In this document: positions 41,977 through 50,625 of the stretch, one piece after another | Layout: every line of letters starts with the position of its first letter | Position numbering within the stretch: position 1 is the stretch's first letter | Source: Nitrososphaera sp. | Lineage (GTDB): Archaea > Thermoproteota > Nitrososphaeria > Nitrososphaerales > Nitrososphaeraceae | Direction: 5' to 3' | DNA: 64,000 nt | NCBI GenBank assembly: GCA_039938515.1 | Contig: JBDUUL010000009.1 | Coordinates: 50,134-114,133, forward strand | Notes under the pieces: generated by a model | The model's input: the letters and a program-made list of their open reading frames with translations, nothing else | Told to the model about the DNA's origin: nothing | The model's database searches: none | Translations under genes and position numbers: made by a program

Positions 41977-43443
41977 CTAGACGTCTGCATACATGGAGAA
42001 TTCGTGCGGATGAGGCCTGAGCGCGACCTCGACATGCTCTTTTTCTTCATGCTCGATGATCCGTTCGACCGTGTCGTTGTCAAATATCGGCTTCAAGAAC
42101 GCGCTGTCGCTTGCAAGCTCCTCGTAGGCTTCTCTCAGGCTGGCAGGCAGCTGTGTTATGCCCAGTTCGCGCCGCCTCTTGGCCGACATTTTGAAAATGT
42201 CTTCATTTACGGGGCTACCGATTTCCTTCTTTTCCTTTATTCCATCAAGGCCTGCAGCCAGTATGGCCGAAAACGCAAGGTACGGGTTGCATGAGGGGTC
42301 AGGTGCCCTGAATTCTATCCTCTTCATGTTTGCAAACTTGCGGCCCTTGTAGTGGGCGGGGATCCTGATGATGGCTGACCTGTTTCCTGTGCTCCAAGCA
42401 ACGTAAACCGGTGCCTCATAGCCGGGCACCAGCCGGCGGTACGAGTTTGTCGTAGGTGCCACGATTGCTGCCAATGCATGGGCATGATCCATGATTCCCC
42501 CACCAAAGTACCGGGCTGTCTGGGACATTTCGGCATAGTCGTCCGACTCGTCATAAAAGAGGTTGACCCCCTTGTTCCAGAGGCTCATGTTGACGTGCAT
42601 TCCGGAGCCGTTGTCAAGCGCAATGGGCTTTGGCATCATTGTCGCTATCATGTTGTTCTTTTTGGCAAGGTTCTTGACTATGTACTTGTAACTCTGGACT
42701 CCGTCTGCCGCGTTGACCAGGGTGTCAAACCGTATGTCGATTTCACACTGGCCGGCGGTTGCCACCTCGTGATGGTGAGCGTCGCAGACGATGCCGAAAT
42801 TGTTTGTCAGCACATCGACGCACTGGTTCCGGTATTCCATCAGGGTGTCGCCTGGCGCGCTTGGCAGATAACCCTCTTTGAGCCGGAGGGCATAGCCCAC
42901 GCTGTCGGTGGACCAAGGCGCTTCCCGCGAAGAGATGTGATAGCTCTGCCCTTGGTAGGGGGTCATTGTGTTTACCTCCAGTTTATCGAATACGAAAAAC
43001 TCTACCTCAGGCCCCCAGTAGGAAGTCTCAAATCCCTGGGTTGAAAGGTATTTTTCAGCACGCTTGGCAATGCCACGCGGGTCGTGTGGATACACTTCGG
43101 GTTTGTGGCCGCCCCGGATAATGTCGCAAATCAATCTCGCCGTTGGCGCGTGTTCTATCCAGGGTATGATTGCATACGTTGAAGGGTCAGGTCGGATGAT
43201 AAGGTCCGATTCATGAATTTCCGTAAATCCCCTAATTGACGAGCCGTCGAGTTTTGGAAGGCCGTCAATAAAGTCGTCGACGCGGAACATCTTTGAGTCC
43301 ATTGTCGTGTGATGAAAACGGCCAAAGAGCCCGGTAAATTGCAGGTCAAGAAATGATATTTTGTCCTGCTTGAGGCGTTGCATGACTGCATCCGCGGTAA
43401 ATGTTAAAGGCTCGATTTTACCATCGATTAACTTGTAAGGCAA
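41977..43443 (-). CDS. glnA: glutamine synthetase, type I
   Basis: 488 aa from TTG. Type I glutamine synthetase marks: DGSSIRGFTEIHESDLIIRP, GPEVEFFVFD, HHEVATAGQCEIDI, GSGMHVNMSLW, NSYRRLVPGYEAPVYVAWS and RIEFRAPDPSCNPYLAFSAI. It makes glutamine from glutamate, ammonia and ATP and is the main ammonia-assimilation route. The Asn-Leu-Tyr adenylylation loop of bacterial enzymes is not evident. Divergent from the GINS gene across a 50-nt promoter region. Confidence 0.96.
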   Translation of the reverse strand: MPYKLIDGKIEPLTFTADAVMQRLKQDKISFLDLQFTGLFGRFHHTTMDSKMFRVDDFIDGLPKLDGSSIRGFTEIHESDLIIRPDPSTYAIIPWIEHAPTARLICDIIRGGHKPEVYPHDPRGIAKRAEKYLSTQGFETSYWGPEVEFFVFDKLEVNTMTPYQGQSYHISSREAPWSTDSVGYALRLKEGYLPSAPGDTLMEYRNQCVDVLTNNFGIVCDAHHHEVATAGQCEIDIRFDTLVNAADGVQSYKYIVKNLAKKNNMIATMMPKPIALDNGSGMHVNMSLWNKGVNLFYDESDDYAEMSQTARYFGGGIMDHAHALAAIVAPTTNSYRRLVPGYEAPVYVAWSTGNRSAIIRIPAHYKGRKFANMKRIEFRAPDPSCNPYLAFSAILAAGLDGIKEKKEIGSPVNEDIFKMSAKRRRELGITQLPASLREAYEELASDSAFLKPIFDNDTVERIIEHEEKEHVEVALRPHPHEFSMYADV

Positions 43444-43493
43444 TAAGAATACCTCTTATATCAGTAGCCACAAGAATTCTATAATTTAAGCCT
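43444..43493. promoter_or_regulatory. 50-nt bidirectional promoter, glnA / GINS
   Basis: Two TATA-like cores lie here, ttatatc at about 43457-43463 and ctataatttaag at about 43469-43480. The second could serve glnA leftward, about 32 nt from its TTG, and the first the GINS gene rightward, about 35 nt from its ATG. The short space means binding of a regulator at one would affect both. Confidence 0.4.
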
Positions 43494-44078
43494 ATGTCGG
43501 CTGCTGGCCGTGCGGGAGAGAACATGTTACCATTCTCGGTAAACGAACTTTCCAGGATATTGCTCAAGGAAATCGAATCGCCTAGCCTGCAGTCGATATC
43601 CGCTGACACATTTCAGCGAGTGGCCGTCACCATAGGGAGCCTGAAGGGGCTCGGTTACGAGGGAATCGAAGCCAGAGTCAGGGACAGGATGGTTGAAATG
43701 CTCTCTTCGTGCGCTCGTATCCTTCTCCAGAGCAGGCAGGGCAAACTGTCTTCAGAGAATCTGGATTACTCGAAACTCACGGACGAGGAAAAGTACGTCA
43801 TTGATGGATTGCGGGAATCAAAAACAAGAATAGACGAGGTAATTGGCGCCGTTTCTGCTGGCAGGCTCAAAGTGCTTGAGCTGGTTGGCGCAAAGGCGCG
43901 TTCAAAGAGGGCCGTAGTCAGGTTCCTCAAACCGATGGAACAGTTTATCGGCGTAGACATGTCAAAGTACGGGCCGTACAAGGCCGAAGACGTTGCCTCA
44001 ATTCCGGTGGAAAATGTGTACTCCTTTATCAGGACCGGGATTGTCGTTGAGATCCATGCTTCGGCCCTACGCAGATGA
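43494..44078 (+). CDS. GINS complex subunit (Gins51-like)
   Basis: 194 aa. The long helical A domain (residues about 1-125) is followed by the small B domain AVVRFLKPMEQFIGVDMSKY, GPYKAEDVASIPVEN and the C-terminal strand RTGIVVEIHAS. The order A then B is that of archaeal Gins51/Sld5-Psf1 type. GINS links MCM helicase and GAN/RecJ in the replisome. No other replisome gene is adjacent. Confidence 0.85.
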   Translation: MSAAGRAGENMLPFSVNELSRILLKEIESPSLQSISADTFQRVAVTIGSLKGLGYEGIEARVRDRMVEMLSSCARILLQSRQGKLSSENLDYSKLTDEEKYVIDGLRESKTRIDEVIGAVSAGRLKVLELVGAKARSKRAVVRFLKPMEQFIGVDMSKYGPYKAEDVASIPVENVYSFIRTGIVVEIHASALRR

Positions 44079-44081
44079 CGC

Positions 44082-44357
44082 TCAGTCGACGCGCTTTATG
44101 ATGTGGTAACCAAACTCCGTCTTGACCGGTTCTGACATTTGGCCTTTCTCGAGCTTGAAAGCGGCCTCTTCAAATGGCTTGACCATCATGCCCCTGCTGA
44201 AGTAGCCAAGGTCGCCCCCGCGCTTGCCGCTGCCCTTGTCAATGGAAACCTCCTTTGCCAGGTTTGCAAAGGATTCACCGCCCTTGAGCCTCTCAAGAAT
44301 CTGGAGTGCCTCGCTTTGTTTCTTGACAAGAATGTGCGAACACTTGATTTTAGTCAT
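44082..44357 (-). CDS. parvulin-type peptidyl-prolyl isomerase
   Basis: 91 aa, a single stand-alone parvulin domain: [60 protein letters not shown] and [10 protein letters not shown]. All active-site positions of the Par10/PpiC family are present. It has no signal, so it is cytoplasmic, as in the thaumarchaeal parvulins studied. Convergent with GINS with 3 nt between stops. Confidence 0.95.
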   Translation of the reverse strand: MTKIKCSHILVKKQSEALQILERLKGGESFANLAKEVSIDKGSGKRGGDLGYFSRGMMVKPFEEAAFKLEKGQMSEPVKTEFGYHIIKRVD

Positions 44358-44435
44358 TAATCGTGATAACTCGGACCTGCGAATTTAAGATTTGCGAAAA
44401 AGAAGAAAAGAGGAGCAATAACCGTGTTATTGCAA

Positions 44436-45668
44436 TTATGGCCGTGTTGTGGAAGTCGAGTTGCTTGCGCTTGATGTTGCTGTGGAATTGGTCGCGCTAT
44501 TCATCATGTTGGTGCTTGTGGAATTTGATGCCATTGCCGAAGTGGCGGTAGAGTTTTGCGCTGCGGTACTTGCGCTGGATGTCTGGTTAGCGCCGCTTGA
44601 TGAAACCGGTCCGGCAGAGTTGTAGGTCTGAGTCCTCAAGGTGCCGCTTTCCACTAGCTTTAGGCTGAGGGAATTGGGGCTGCTGACGCGTGAAAGCACC
44701 TTGATGTGCCCGCCACTGTCCACCTGGTCGATACCGATAAGCGAACTTCCTGACCAAACGAGAACTACCTGGTTCGGCGTAAAGCCGGTTCCGTTGACGA
44801 CTGCAATGCTGTCATTCTTGTTAGTGTCGACCATGTTCTGGCCGGTCATCAGCATCGAATGGGAGGTGCTGTTCTGGGCAGAGCTTGTGGATGTGGAGTT
44901 GTTCATGTTTGCCACGCTGGTGTTGTTTGTTGAGCTTGTGGATGTGTAATTGGACATGCCGGACATTGATGTGGCGTTTGACATCGAGCCTGAAGACATT
45001 GTGCCGCTTGCTGATGCAGTCGACGTGGACTGGTGCATGCAGCTTGCCTTTGAGGCTGTCGAGTTTGACACGCTCGATATCGAGGTCGTGTTACTCTTCA
45101 TTGATGCAAGCTGTGACTGGGTCACAATCTTTACGGTGACCTGTGGGTTTGTAGTGGAGTTGCCAGAGGAAGCGGTGACTGTCTGTGGCGCGCGGATCTG
45201 TACCGTTCCAACGTTGCATACAAGCGGTCCGCTTGCCGAAGAGGTCTGGCCTGAAGTGGCGGTTGAATTCGAGGCTGTGCTTGTTGAAGTGCTAGGAGCT
45301 GATGCGGTGCTTGTTGCCGACGAGCTGCTGCCTGTTTTTACACACTGTGCCTTAGAATTGCCTGTCGAGTTGGAGCTGCTGACCTGCGTCGAACCCGCGC
45401 TTGTGGAGTTGGCGGTTCCAACCTGAAGTTTGCCTAAGTTGCAAACGACCGTGCCGGGAAGAGGTGCCGTTGAGTTATTTGCTGCAGAGCTTGAAGTCTG
45501 GGTCGCGCCAGACTGACTGGCTGAACTTGTCGAATTTGTTGTATTTGCTGTCTGGGGCTGCGATGCCTGCTGCGCAAATATCGCCGGTCCTGCCACTGCA
45601 GTTGAGAGAACTGCGAGGGCAGATAACAGCGATAGCAGGATCACTTTTGCCTTTGGATGTTGTGACAA
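44436..45668 (-). CDS. exported Asn/Ser/Thr-rich surface protein
   Basis: 410 aa. Signal peptide (VILLSLLSALAVLSTAVAG), then long stretches of Ser, Thr, Ala and Asn with dozens of N-x-S/T sequons, as expected for a heavily N-glycosylated stalk. Two short structured parts stand out: VVCNLGKLQVGTANST and its variant VCNVGTVQIRAPQTV, with Cys residues. A beta domain lies near residues 285-345 (GTGFTPNQVVLVWSGSSLIG). No C-terminal anchor is visible. Probably a surface-layer-associated or matrix protein. Low complexity makes homology searches uninformative. Confidence 0.65.
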   Translation of the reverse strand: MSQHPKAKVILLSLLSALAVLSTAVAGPAIFAQQASQPQTANTTNSTSSASQSGATQTSSSAANNSTAPLPGTVVCNLGKLQVGTANSTSAGSTQVSSSNSTGNSKAQCVKTGSSSSATSTASAPSTSTSTASNSTATSGQTSSASGPLVCNVGTVQIRAPQTVTASSGNSTTNPQVTVKIVTQSQLASMKSNTTSISSVSNSTASKASCMHQSTSTASASGTMSSGSMSNATSMSGMSNYTSTSSTNNTSVANMNNSTSTSSAQNSTSHSMLMTGQNMVDTNKNDSIAVVNGTGFTPNQVVLVWSGSSLIGIDQVDSGGHIKVLSRVSSPNSLSLKLVESGTLRTQTYNSAGPVSSSGANQTSSASTAAQNSTATSAMASNSTSTNMMNSATNSTATSSASNSTSTTRP

Positions 45669-45795
45669 AGCTTCTCGTAGTTGTTGCCATTAAAAGAAAT
45701 TTAACGGATTTTGCTTTTTATTGAATAACCTTTCTTCGTAAGCATGGTAGCTAAGAATTGCAATAGGAGCTAGAATTCATGCCGTATTCGAAATC

Positions 45796-46131
45796 ATGAT
45801 ATACTCGCCGGCGTACGCTAGAGCATTGGCCGAAGACAGCTCTGCATCCGCGGCCGCCAACTCTGCGATTCCCTTTCCAACCTTGACAATACTCTACCTC
45901 CCGGTGGAATCGATTGCCGTGGTCGAGGAGATTGGCCAAAAGTATCCCAACATCACGGTTGAGGACTGCGAAGGGTATTTTCATGGCGCCAAACGGCAGT
46001 ACAAAAAGATTACAATCTGGAGCCAGGGGATAGATAGCCTGTGGTTAAACGCGATTATCGCCCGAGTACGTGAGCTGGCCTCTGTCGAGTTTGTCACGAT
46101 AGTAACCGGCGGCGTCCTTTATGTCATCTGA
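45796..46131 (+). CDS. hypothetical protein, 111 aa
   Basis: ATG start. Soluble alpha/beta protein: LTILYLPVESIAVVEEIGQK, a strand with QYKKITIWSQGID, then LWLNAIIARVRELASVEFVT and a final strand GGVLYVI. This order of strand-helix-strand-strand-helix-strand resembles a ferredoxin-like fold. The Ala/Ser-rich first 25 residues are atypical and the start may be later. Family not recognised. Confidence 0.5.
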   Translation: MIYSPAYARALAEDSSASAAANSAIPFPTLTILYLPVESIAVVEEIGQKYPNITVEDCEGYFHGAKRQYKKITIWSQGIDSLWLNAIIARVRELASVEFVTIVTGGVLYVI

Positions 46132-46164
46132 GTTTGCGCAAGAAATGCATGCAAAGCCGGCCTT

Positions 46165-46356
46165 ATGTCAGGTTCCAACTCGGATTTGATCTACTTGACA
46201 AACAAAGACTCGCAAGGGGATAGCGTTCCGGAAAAGATCAGGCGATGCCCTATATGCGGCTGTACACGGCATTGGATGACCGGGTGTGGCTTTCACTGGG
46301 GAAAACACAGGTACGGCCCCGACGGTCGATGCCAGATACGCGGCGTATCACTTTAG
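46165..46356 (+). CDS. small zinc-finger-like protein, 63 aa
   Basis: ATG start. The second half is rich in Cys and His: RRCPICGCTRHWMTGCGFHW and then HRYGPDGRCQIRG, enough for one or two zinc sites. The first half is polar and disordered. It overlaps the end of the convergent HD-domain gene by 9 nt. Thaumarchaeal genomes carry many such small zinc proteins. No function assigned. Confidence 0.5.
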   Translation: MSGSNSDLIYLTNKDSQGDSVPEKIRRCPICGCTRHWMTGCGFHWGKHRYGPDGRCQIRGVSL

Positions 46357-46929
46357 CTCGTAAAGCGCGACTGAAAGCTTGAAGGCCAGCTTGTCGCTCG
46401 TCTGCTCGGCGATTGGCATGGCAAACCTCTGCGTCTCTTCTTTGAAGCGCTTGGCCTTTTCCATATACCCCTGGTTCTTCATCGCCCTTGCGCTGTCGAG
46501 GCGATCTGCCAGCCTGATGTACCTCGAGTCCTTTGGGGCCTTTGCGAGCTCTTCATAATACTTTGCGGTGGCCTCCTCGGTGCGCGCCTCCGGCCTTGGC
46601 CGATGATCTGCGCCGGTTGTTGATGACGTCGAGAGGACGCGTGGGCCAAAGTCTGCCAGCTCGCTTTTGTACTGCTCGACTGGAATGTCATGCAGCAGTG
46701 CCGCGCAGACGAGTTCAAGATCGTGAAGATGAAGCTCCTCCGCCAGAATCAGCGCAACACGGAGCGAGTGGTTGACAAACGGCTCGCTCTTGTTCCACAT
46801 TTCGCCCTTGTGCGTCCTGGCGGCAAGTGAAAAGGCGCGTGTAAGTTTTACCACATCGTCGGTATTTTCAAACAGGCGCAGAAGCCGAGCAAAGCTCGCC
46901 TTGGTGAAATTATCAAATTCCTGCTCCAT
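46348..46929 (-). CDS. HD-domain phosphohydrolase, SpoT-like
   Basis: 193 aa. The metal-binding HD site is clear: AARTHKGEMW, PFVNHSLRVALIL, CAALLHDIPVEQYKS (the HD pair) and IRLADRLDSARAMK (final Asp). This is the hydrolase domain order of RelA/SpoT and small alarmone hydrolases, without the synthetase or TGS parts. It may cleave (p)ppGpp-like or other nucleotides; archaea mostly lack ppGpp, so the substrate is open. Confidence 0.8.
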   Translation of the reverse strand: MEQEFDNFTKASFARLLRLFENTDDVVKLTRAFSLAARTHKGEMWNKSEPFVNHSLRVALILAEELHLHDLELVCAALLHDIPVEQYKSELADFGPRVLSTSSTTGADHRPRPEARTEEATAKYYEELAKAPKDSRYIRLADRLDSARAMKNQGYMEKAKRFKEETQRFAMPIAEQTSDKLAFKLSVALYELK

Positions 46930-47017
46930 TATTTGCCATAATACTGCGTGACACTGTAATAAATAACTAGGAATGAAGAAAATTGGCCGGCCCGTGCCGG
47001 CTGGGTGGAGTTACGGC

Positions 47018-48670
47018 CTAGCTGGTCGAGTAGTAGGCCATAATGCTCGTGTTGTCAGTTATGCTTACAGTCCTTGTCCTGCTAGTGCTTCCATTGTCCC
47101 AGTGGGAGAACTTGTAGATTCCATAGTCACCCACTGATACGGTGTATGACTGGCCCGTGAGCAAGCTGAAGCTTGCAGGCGTAAAGCCGGACTTTGCCTG
47201 GTTCGCGCTGTTTGTGATTGTCGCATAAAGGCCGTTTACGGCATTGCCGCTGCTGTCAACGGATCTGATGCTGAGCTTGGCATGCACTGGGGCTGGCGGG
47301 GGTGCCGACGCGGAGGAGTAAGTAGCCTGGAGGTTTACCGGGCTCGACGGAGTCACGGTAATAGAGCGCGAGGTGGAGCCGTCCTGCCAGTGTGAGAATT
47401 TGTACTGGCCATAGTCGGCAACCTGCACCTGGTAGCTCTGCCCGGTGTTTACAGTAAACGCTGCAGGGGAGAACTGGGTCTGCAAGACGTTGCCGCTTGA
47501 GTCGGAAAGGGTTGTGTAGTAGCCGGTAAGCGCGTGGCCCGAGGAATCCGCAGTAGTCACGCTGATTGTGGTTGTGGTCGGCTGTGGTGCCTGGCCGTTA
47601 TTGTAGTAGGCTGTAATTGAAGCGTCGCTGTTCAGGTTCACTGTGCGAGTGCTTGAAGTCGAGCCGTCCTGCCAATGGCTGAAGGTCAGCTGTCCATAGT
47701 TTGCGACTGTCACGCTGTAAGAACCAGAGGCAAGTGAGAAGGTCAGCGGTGTAAAGCCAGTGCTTACCACCGCGCCGTTCTGGCTCACCGTGGTCCACAT
47801 TCCATTGACCGCGTTGCCATTCTGGTCAAGCGAGTTTACAGTCAGCTTTGGGTCTGAACCGGAGCTTCCGCCCCCTCCTGTTCCCCCGCTGCCTACCGAA
47901 CCGGTGTCAAATATGGTGGCGAGCTGGTCAAGGTAGGGGGTGACTGTGTCCCATGGATTTGGCAGTACATCGTTTGTGACGTAGAGCCATCCCACGGTGG
48001 ACTCGGCACTGGTCACCCAGGAGCTGGAGAATGGGCTGACGCCAAATGGAATCATTCCGAGCTGCGACTTGTCGTAGCCGGACCAGCTGCTGTAGCCGCT
48101 GAGGTCTGGCAATCCGGGGCTTTCGTAAATCAGCACGAGGTTTACCGTGCCAAGATACGAGGGGATCGTGTTTGCTCCGGGGTTTCCAACTGTAAAGGAC
48201 AGGCCCAGCGAATGCGCGTATGACGAGGCGGTCGAGTAGAATGACTCCCCGCCCGCGGTATTTGACATCTCGTCAAAAAAGATTCCGCTGATGCCCGGAT
48301 ACCAGCTGGCCCAGGTGCTTACATCGTTCTCAACCGCTGACAGGCCGCGGCCCGTGTACGACGTTGAGACGTAGCCTATTACCTGGACTCCGGCGGAACT
48401 AAGCTGTGCGATGCCGGAAGCGTAGTTTGAGTCCTTTGAAGATCCCGGTCCGTTTGACGGATTGACTATGGCAACAATGGGAACGTTTGGGTGTGCCTTC
48501 TTTTCAGCAGTTACCGTGTCCCACGTGCTACCAGGGTATGTATACAAGGGGATGATGATCCCTTCGGGTGTCGCGGCATGCGCTGGCGCGATGTTTGCAA
48601 ACGCCATTGGTACGACCAACAGCAGCATGGCCAGACCGGCGACAAATGTTCTGGTACTTTGTTCCTTCAT
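47018..48670 (-). CDS. exported spherulin-4-like glycosidase with three C-terminal beta modules
   Basis: 550 aa. Signal peptide (AGLAMLLLVVPMAFANIAPA). Residues about 35-255 match the spherulation-specific family 4/GH135-like barrel: IIIPLYTYPGSTWDTV, PIVAIVNPSNGPG, VQVIGYVSTSYTGR, GISGIFFDEMSNTAGG with an acidic catalytic-type pair, FTVGNPGANTIPSYL. GH135/114 relatives cleave galactosaminogalactan-type polysaccharide. After a Gly/Ser linker come three modules of about 85 aa ending S-H-W-x-D-G-S-T-S-x-R, related to the modules of the 22-kb surface protein. Likely acts on its own or neighbours' extracellular matrix. Activity is inferred. Confidence 0.8.
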   Translation of the reverse strand: MKEQSTRTFVAGLAMLLLVVPMAFANIAPAHAATPEGIIIPLYTYPGSTWDTVTAEKKAHPNVPIVAIVNPSNGPGSSKDSNYASGIAQLSSAGVQVIGYVSTSYTGRGLSAVENDVSTWASWYPGISGIFFDEMSNTAGGESFYSTASSYAHSLGLSFTVGNPGANTIPSYLGTVNLVLIYESPGLPDLSGYSSWSGYDKSQLGMIPFGVSPFSSSWVTSAESTVGWLYVTNDVLPNPWDTVTPYLDQLATIFDTGSVGSGGTGGGGSSGSDPKLTVNSLDQNGNAVNGMWTTVSQNGAVVSTGFTPLTFSLASGSYSVTVANYGQLTFSHWQDGSTSSTRTVNLNSDASITAYYNNGQAPQPTTTTISVTTADSSGHALTGYYTTLSDSSGNVLQTQFSPAAFTVNTGQSYQVQVADYGQYKFSHWQDGSTSRSITVTPSSPVNLQATYSSASAPPPAPVHAKLSIRSVDSSGNAVNGLYATITNSANQAKSGFTPASFSLLTGQSYTVSVGDYGIYKFSHWDNGSTSRTRTVSITDNTSIMAYYSTS

Positions 48671-48702
48671 TTCCAGCGTAGGTTTGCTGGAAATTATTAA
48701 AC
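48671..48702 (-). promoter_or_regulatory. TATA box and 7-bp palindrome before the spherulin-like gene
   Basis: On the minus strand gtttaataattt (48691-48702) is centred 27 nt before the ATG at 48670. Between it and the ATG lies ttccagc-8 nt-gctggaa (48671-48692), a perfect inverted repeat that covers the expected transcript start. A repressor bound here would block initiation, so it is a candidate operator. Confidence 0.4.
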
Positions 48703-48823
48703 GCTAATGTGACTAACAAGTGAAATCGGTTTTCACTATTGCGCCAAAACTTAGAAGATTACTTCGGCTAGGGCGCAGCATGCGCCGTACTAACCCGTGA
48801 AACGCCGGATTCTGTAGTTTGAC

Positions 48824-49105
48824 TCAGTTTGTAGTCTGCGCCGCAGCCTCTTGCTGGACGGCAGATGGCGCTTCGGCAACAGCTTCAGTTGCGTTCAAGA
48901 CTGGCGATGTCTCATTGATCCGAGTTGGCTCGGCAGTGAGTGATGCTGATGGGCTGCCTCGCGCTGGCCGCCTTGCCGATCTTTTTGCAGTTCCTGCTCG
49001 CAAGCCGGTGGTCTTGCGGCTCGACGACTTTTTGGCTGTGGTTCTCTTGGATTTTGCAGGTCGTACTTTTGATTTCGTCTTTTTGCCCCGCTTTGTTGCT
49101 GGCAT
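48824..49105 (-). CDS. small basic Lys/Ala/Arg-rich protein, H1-like
   Basis: 93 aa. The first 50 residues are dense in Lys, Arg, Ser, Thr and Ala (KRGKKTKSKVRPAKSKRTTA), like histone H1 tails; the last 40 are acidic to neutral and Ala-rich. Likely a disordered nucleic-acid-binding protein. Two overlapping frames on the same strand look like shifted reads of the basic repeats. Low complexity limits the confidence that this is the real frame. Confidence 0.5.
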   Translation of the reverse strand: MPATKRGKKTKSKVRPAKSKRTTAKKSSSRKTTGLRAGTAKRSARRPARGSPSASLTAEPTRINETSPVLNATEAVAEAPSAVQQEAAAQTTN

Positions 49106-49210
49106 GCAGCAAGTACTTGATGCCGCTTGTTTTTACCCTTTTTGGTTTTTCCCGGCGTCATAATCACAGAAGGAATAATAGAAGCGAAAGTCGATTGAGA
49201 GCACTCATTA

Positions 49211-49858
49211 TTGGCTGATTCAAAGGGCTATTACGCGATACTTGGAGTTTCGGAAAGGGCCAGCTATCATGAGATAAGGCGCGCATACCGGCGGCTTGCA
49301 AAAAAGTACCATCCCGACAAGAATTCCTCCTCACAGGCAGAGGAAATTATAAAGACGATAAACCTGGCGTTTGAAGTCCTCTCGGACCACAACAAAAGGG
49401 CAGATTATGACAGGATGGGGATCGTCGACCCCGTTCACAGGGAGCATCATTACCAGGCCAGCCGGACAGCCCCAGAGAGCGCGGACTGGCAAGAGTTTGA
49501 GCGGCCTGGCACAGGCGCAGCGGAACCGGCTGAAAACAGCACTCCTGCGTCCCAGCACCCTTCAGGCCACCAGGCAGCTGAGCGGACCTCGGTGTATCAC
49601 GGGCCAACATTGCTCGATACACCGAAGGGCAGGTTTCAGATCATAGTCGAGCCTTCCCTGTGCATGGCATTTGGCAGCTGCGAGGTTCTAGCCCCTAAGG
49701 TATTTGTCGTTGAGAAGAACAGGAGGGTCAACCCAAAGGCCGTGGTTGAATGCGAAACCTGCGAAACCTTTGAGCGGGTCTATGCAGCCGCTCAGACCTG
49801 CCCCACCAAGGCCATCAGAATAGTCGACAGGCATACCGGCGAGCAGATTTTTCCATAG
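49211..49858 (+). CDS. DnaJ-ferredoxin fusion (DnaJ-Fer)
   Basis: 215 aa from TTG. Residues 5-70 are a J domain ([34 protein letters not shown] with the HPD motif, [16 protein letters not shown]). A Ser/Pro/Gln linker leads to a ferredoxin-type domain at about 135-215 ([44 protein letters not shown]), enough Cys for a 3Fe-4S or 4Fe-4S cluster. DnaJ-Fer proteins are described from Thaumarchaeota and from chloroplasts, with transfer proposed between them. The role is probably redox-linked chaperoning of iron-sulfur proteins. Confidence 0.93.
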   Translation: MADSKGYYAILGVSERASYHEIRRAYRRLAKKYHPDKNSSSQAEEIIKTINLAFEVLSDHNKRADYDRMGIVDPVHREHHYQASRTAPESADWQEFERPGTGAAEPAENSTPASQHPSGHQAAERTSVYHGPTLLDTPKGRFQIIVEPSLCMAFGSCEVLAPKVFVVEKNRRVNPKAVVECETCETFERVYAAAQTCPTKAIRIVDRHTGEQIFP

Positions 49859-49875
49859 GACTAAATTAAGGTCTG

Positions 49876-50625
49876 ATGCCGCAAACCGAGATGGTCAAGA
49901 TTTTCTGTGTCGGCTGCGGCCCTGGTGATCCTGACCTTTTGACCGTCAAGGCTGCAAACCTCATACAGAATGCCGAAGTTATATTTGCCCCGACCGCACG
50001 GGAGGGCAAGCCGAGCATTGCATTATCGGTTGTCGACAAGTATGTTAGCAAGAGTTCCAAGACAATCAGCCTGATTTTTCCGATGGTAAAGGACAGGGAC
50101 TCGCTCAAGGAGTACTGGCAGAGAAACGCCGATTCCATTGCACAGGAAGCCAGGACAGGCAAGAGGGTGGTATACCTTACGCTGGGCGACCCGGCCCTTT
50201 ACAGCACATGGATTTACGTTCATCGCGAGCTCAGGCGCATGCACCCGGACATCGAGGTGGAAGTAGTGCCAGGCGTAGCGTCGATGTTTGCGATAGCAGC
50301 CAGGGCCAAGATCAGCCTTGCCGAAGGCGATGAGACAGTCGCCGTCGTTCCCGCCTGCTACGACATGGACAGGGTGAGAAGGACCGCCGTTGCATGCGAC
50401 TCGGTAATATTTCTCAAGGACGGCAGGTATTTTGACAGCGTCGTGGAGATGCTTGGAGAGGCCGGATTTGCCGGCGACTCGGAGATAGCCATAGCCCAGG
50501 ACGTTTCTGCAGCCGAGGGCGAAATCCTCGAGCTGACAGACCTAGCAAGCCTGCGGGGCAGAAAGGGCCCGACTGAAAAGTATTTTTCCATAATGGTGGC
50601 GAAAAAGAACAAGTATGCAACTTGA
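49876..50625 (+). CDS. cbiL: precorrin-2/cobalt-factor II C20-methyltransferase
   Basis: 249 aa. Tetrapyrrole methylase fold: FCVGCGPGDPDLLTVKAANL at the start, AREGKPSIALSVVD, VVYLTLGDPALYSTWIYVHR and EVEVVPGVASMFAIAARAKI. The CbiL-specific lead of GPGDPDLLTVKA plus APTAREGKPSIA supports C20 methylation in the cobalamin corrin ring. It overlaps cbiF by 11 nt. AOA make cobalamin, and the ring-methylation genes here are probably the aerobic-independent (cobalt-early) type. Other cob genes lie outside the window. Confidence 0.88.
   Translation: MPQTEMVKIFCVGCGPGDPDLLTVKAANLIQNAEVIFAPTAREGKPSIALSVVDKYVSKSSKTISLIFPMVKDRDSLKEYWQRNADSIAQEARTGKRVVYLTLGDPALYSTWIYVHRELRRMHPDIEVEVVPGVASMFAIAARAKISLAEGDETVAVVPACYDMDRVRRTAVACDSVIFLKDGRYFDSVVEMLGEAGFAGDSEIAIAQDVSAAEGEILELTDLASLRGRKGPTEKYFSIMVAKKNKYAT

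Noticed and set aside
42478..43044. 188-aa frame antisense to glutamine synthetase
   Set aside because: A shadow of the glnA coding sequence, which is unambiguous.
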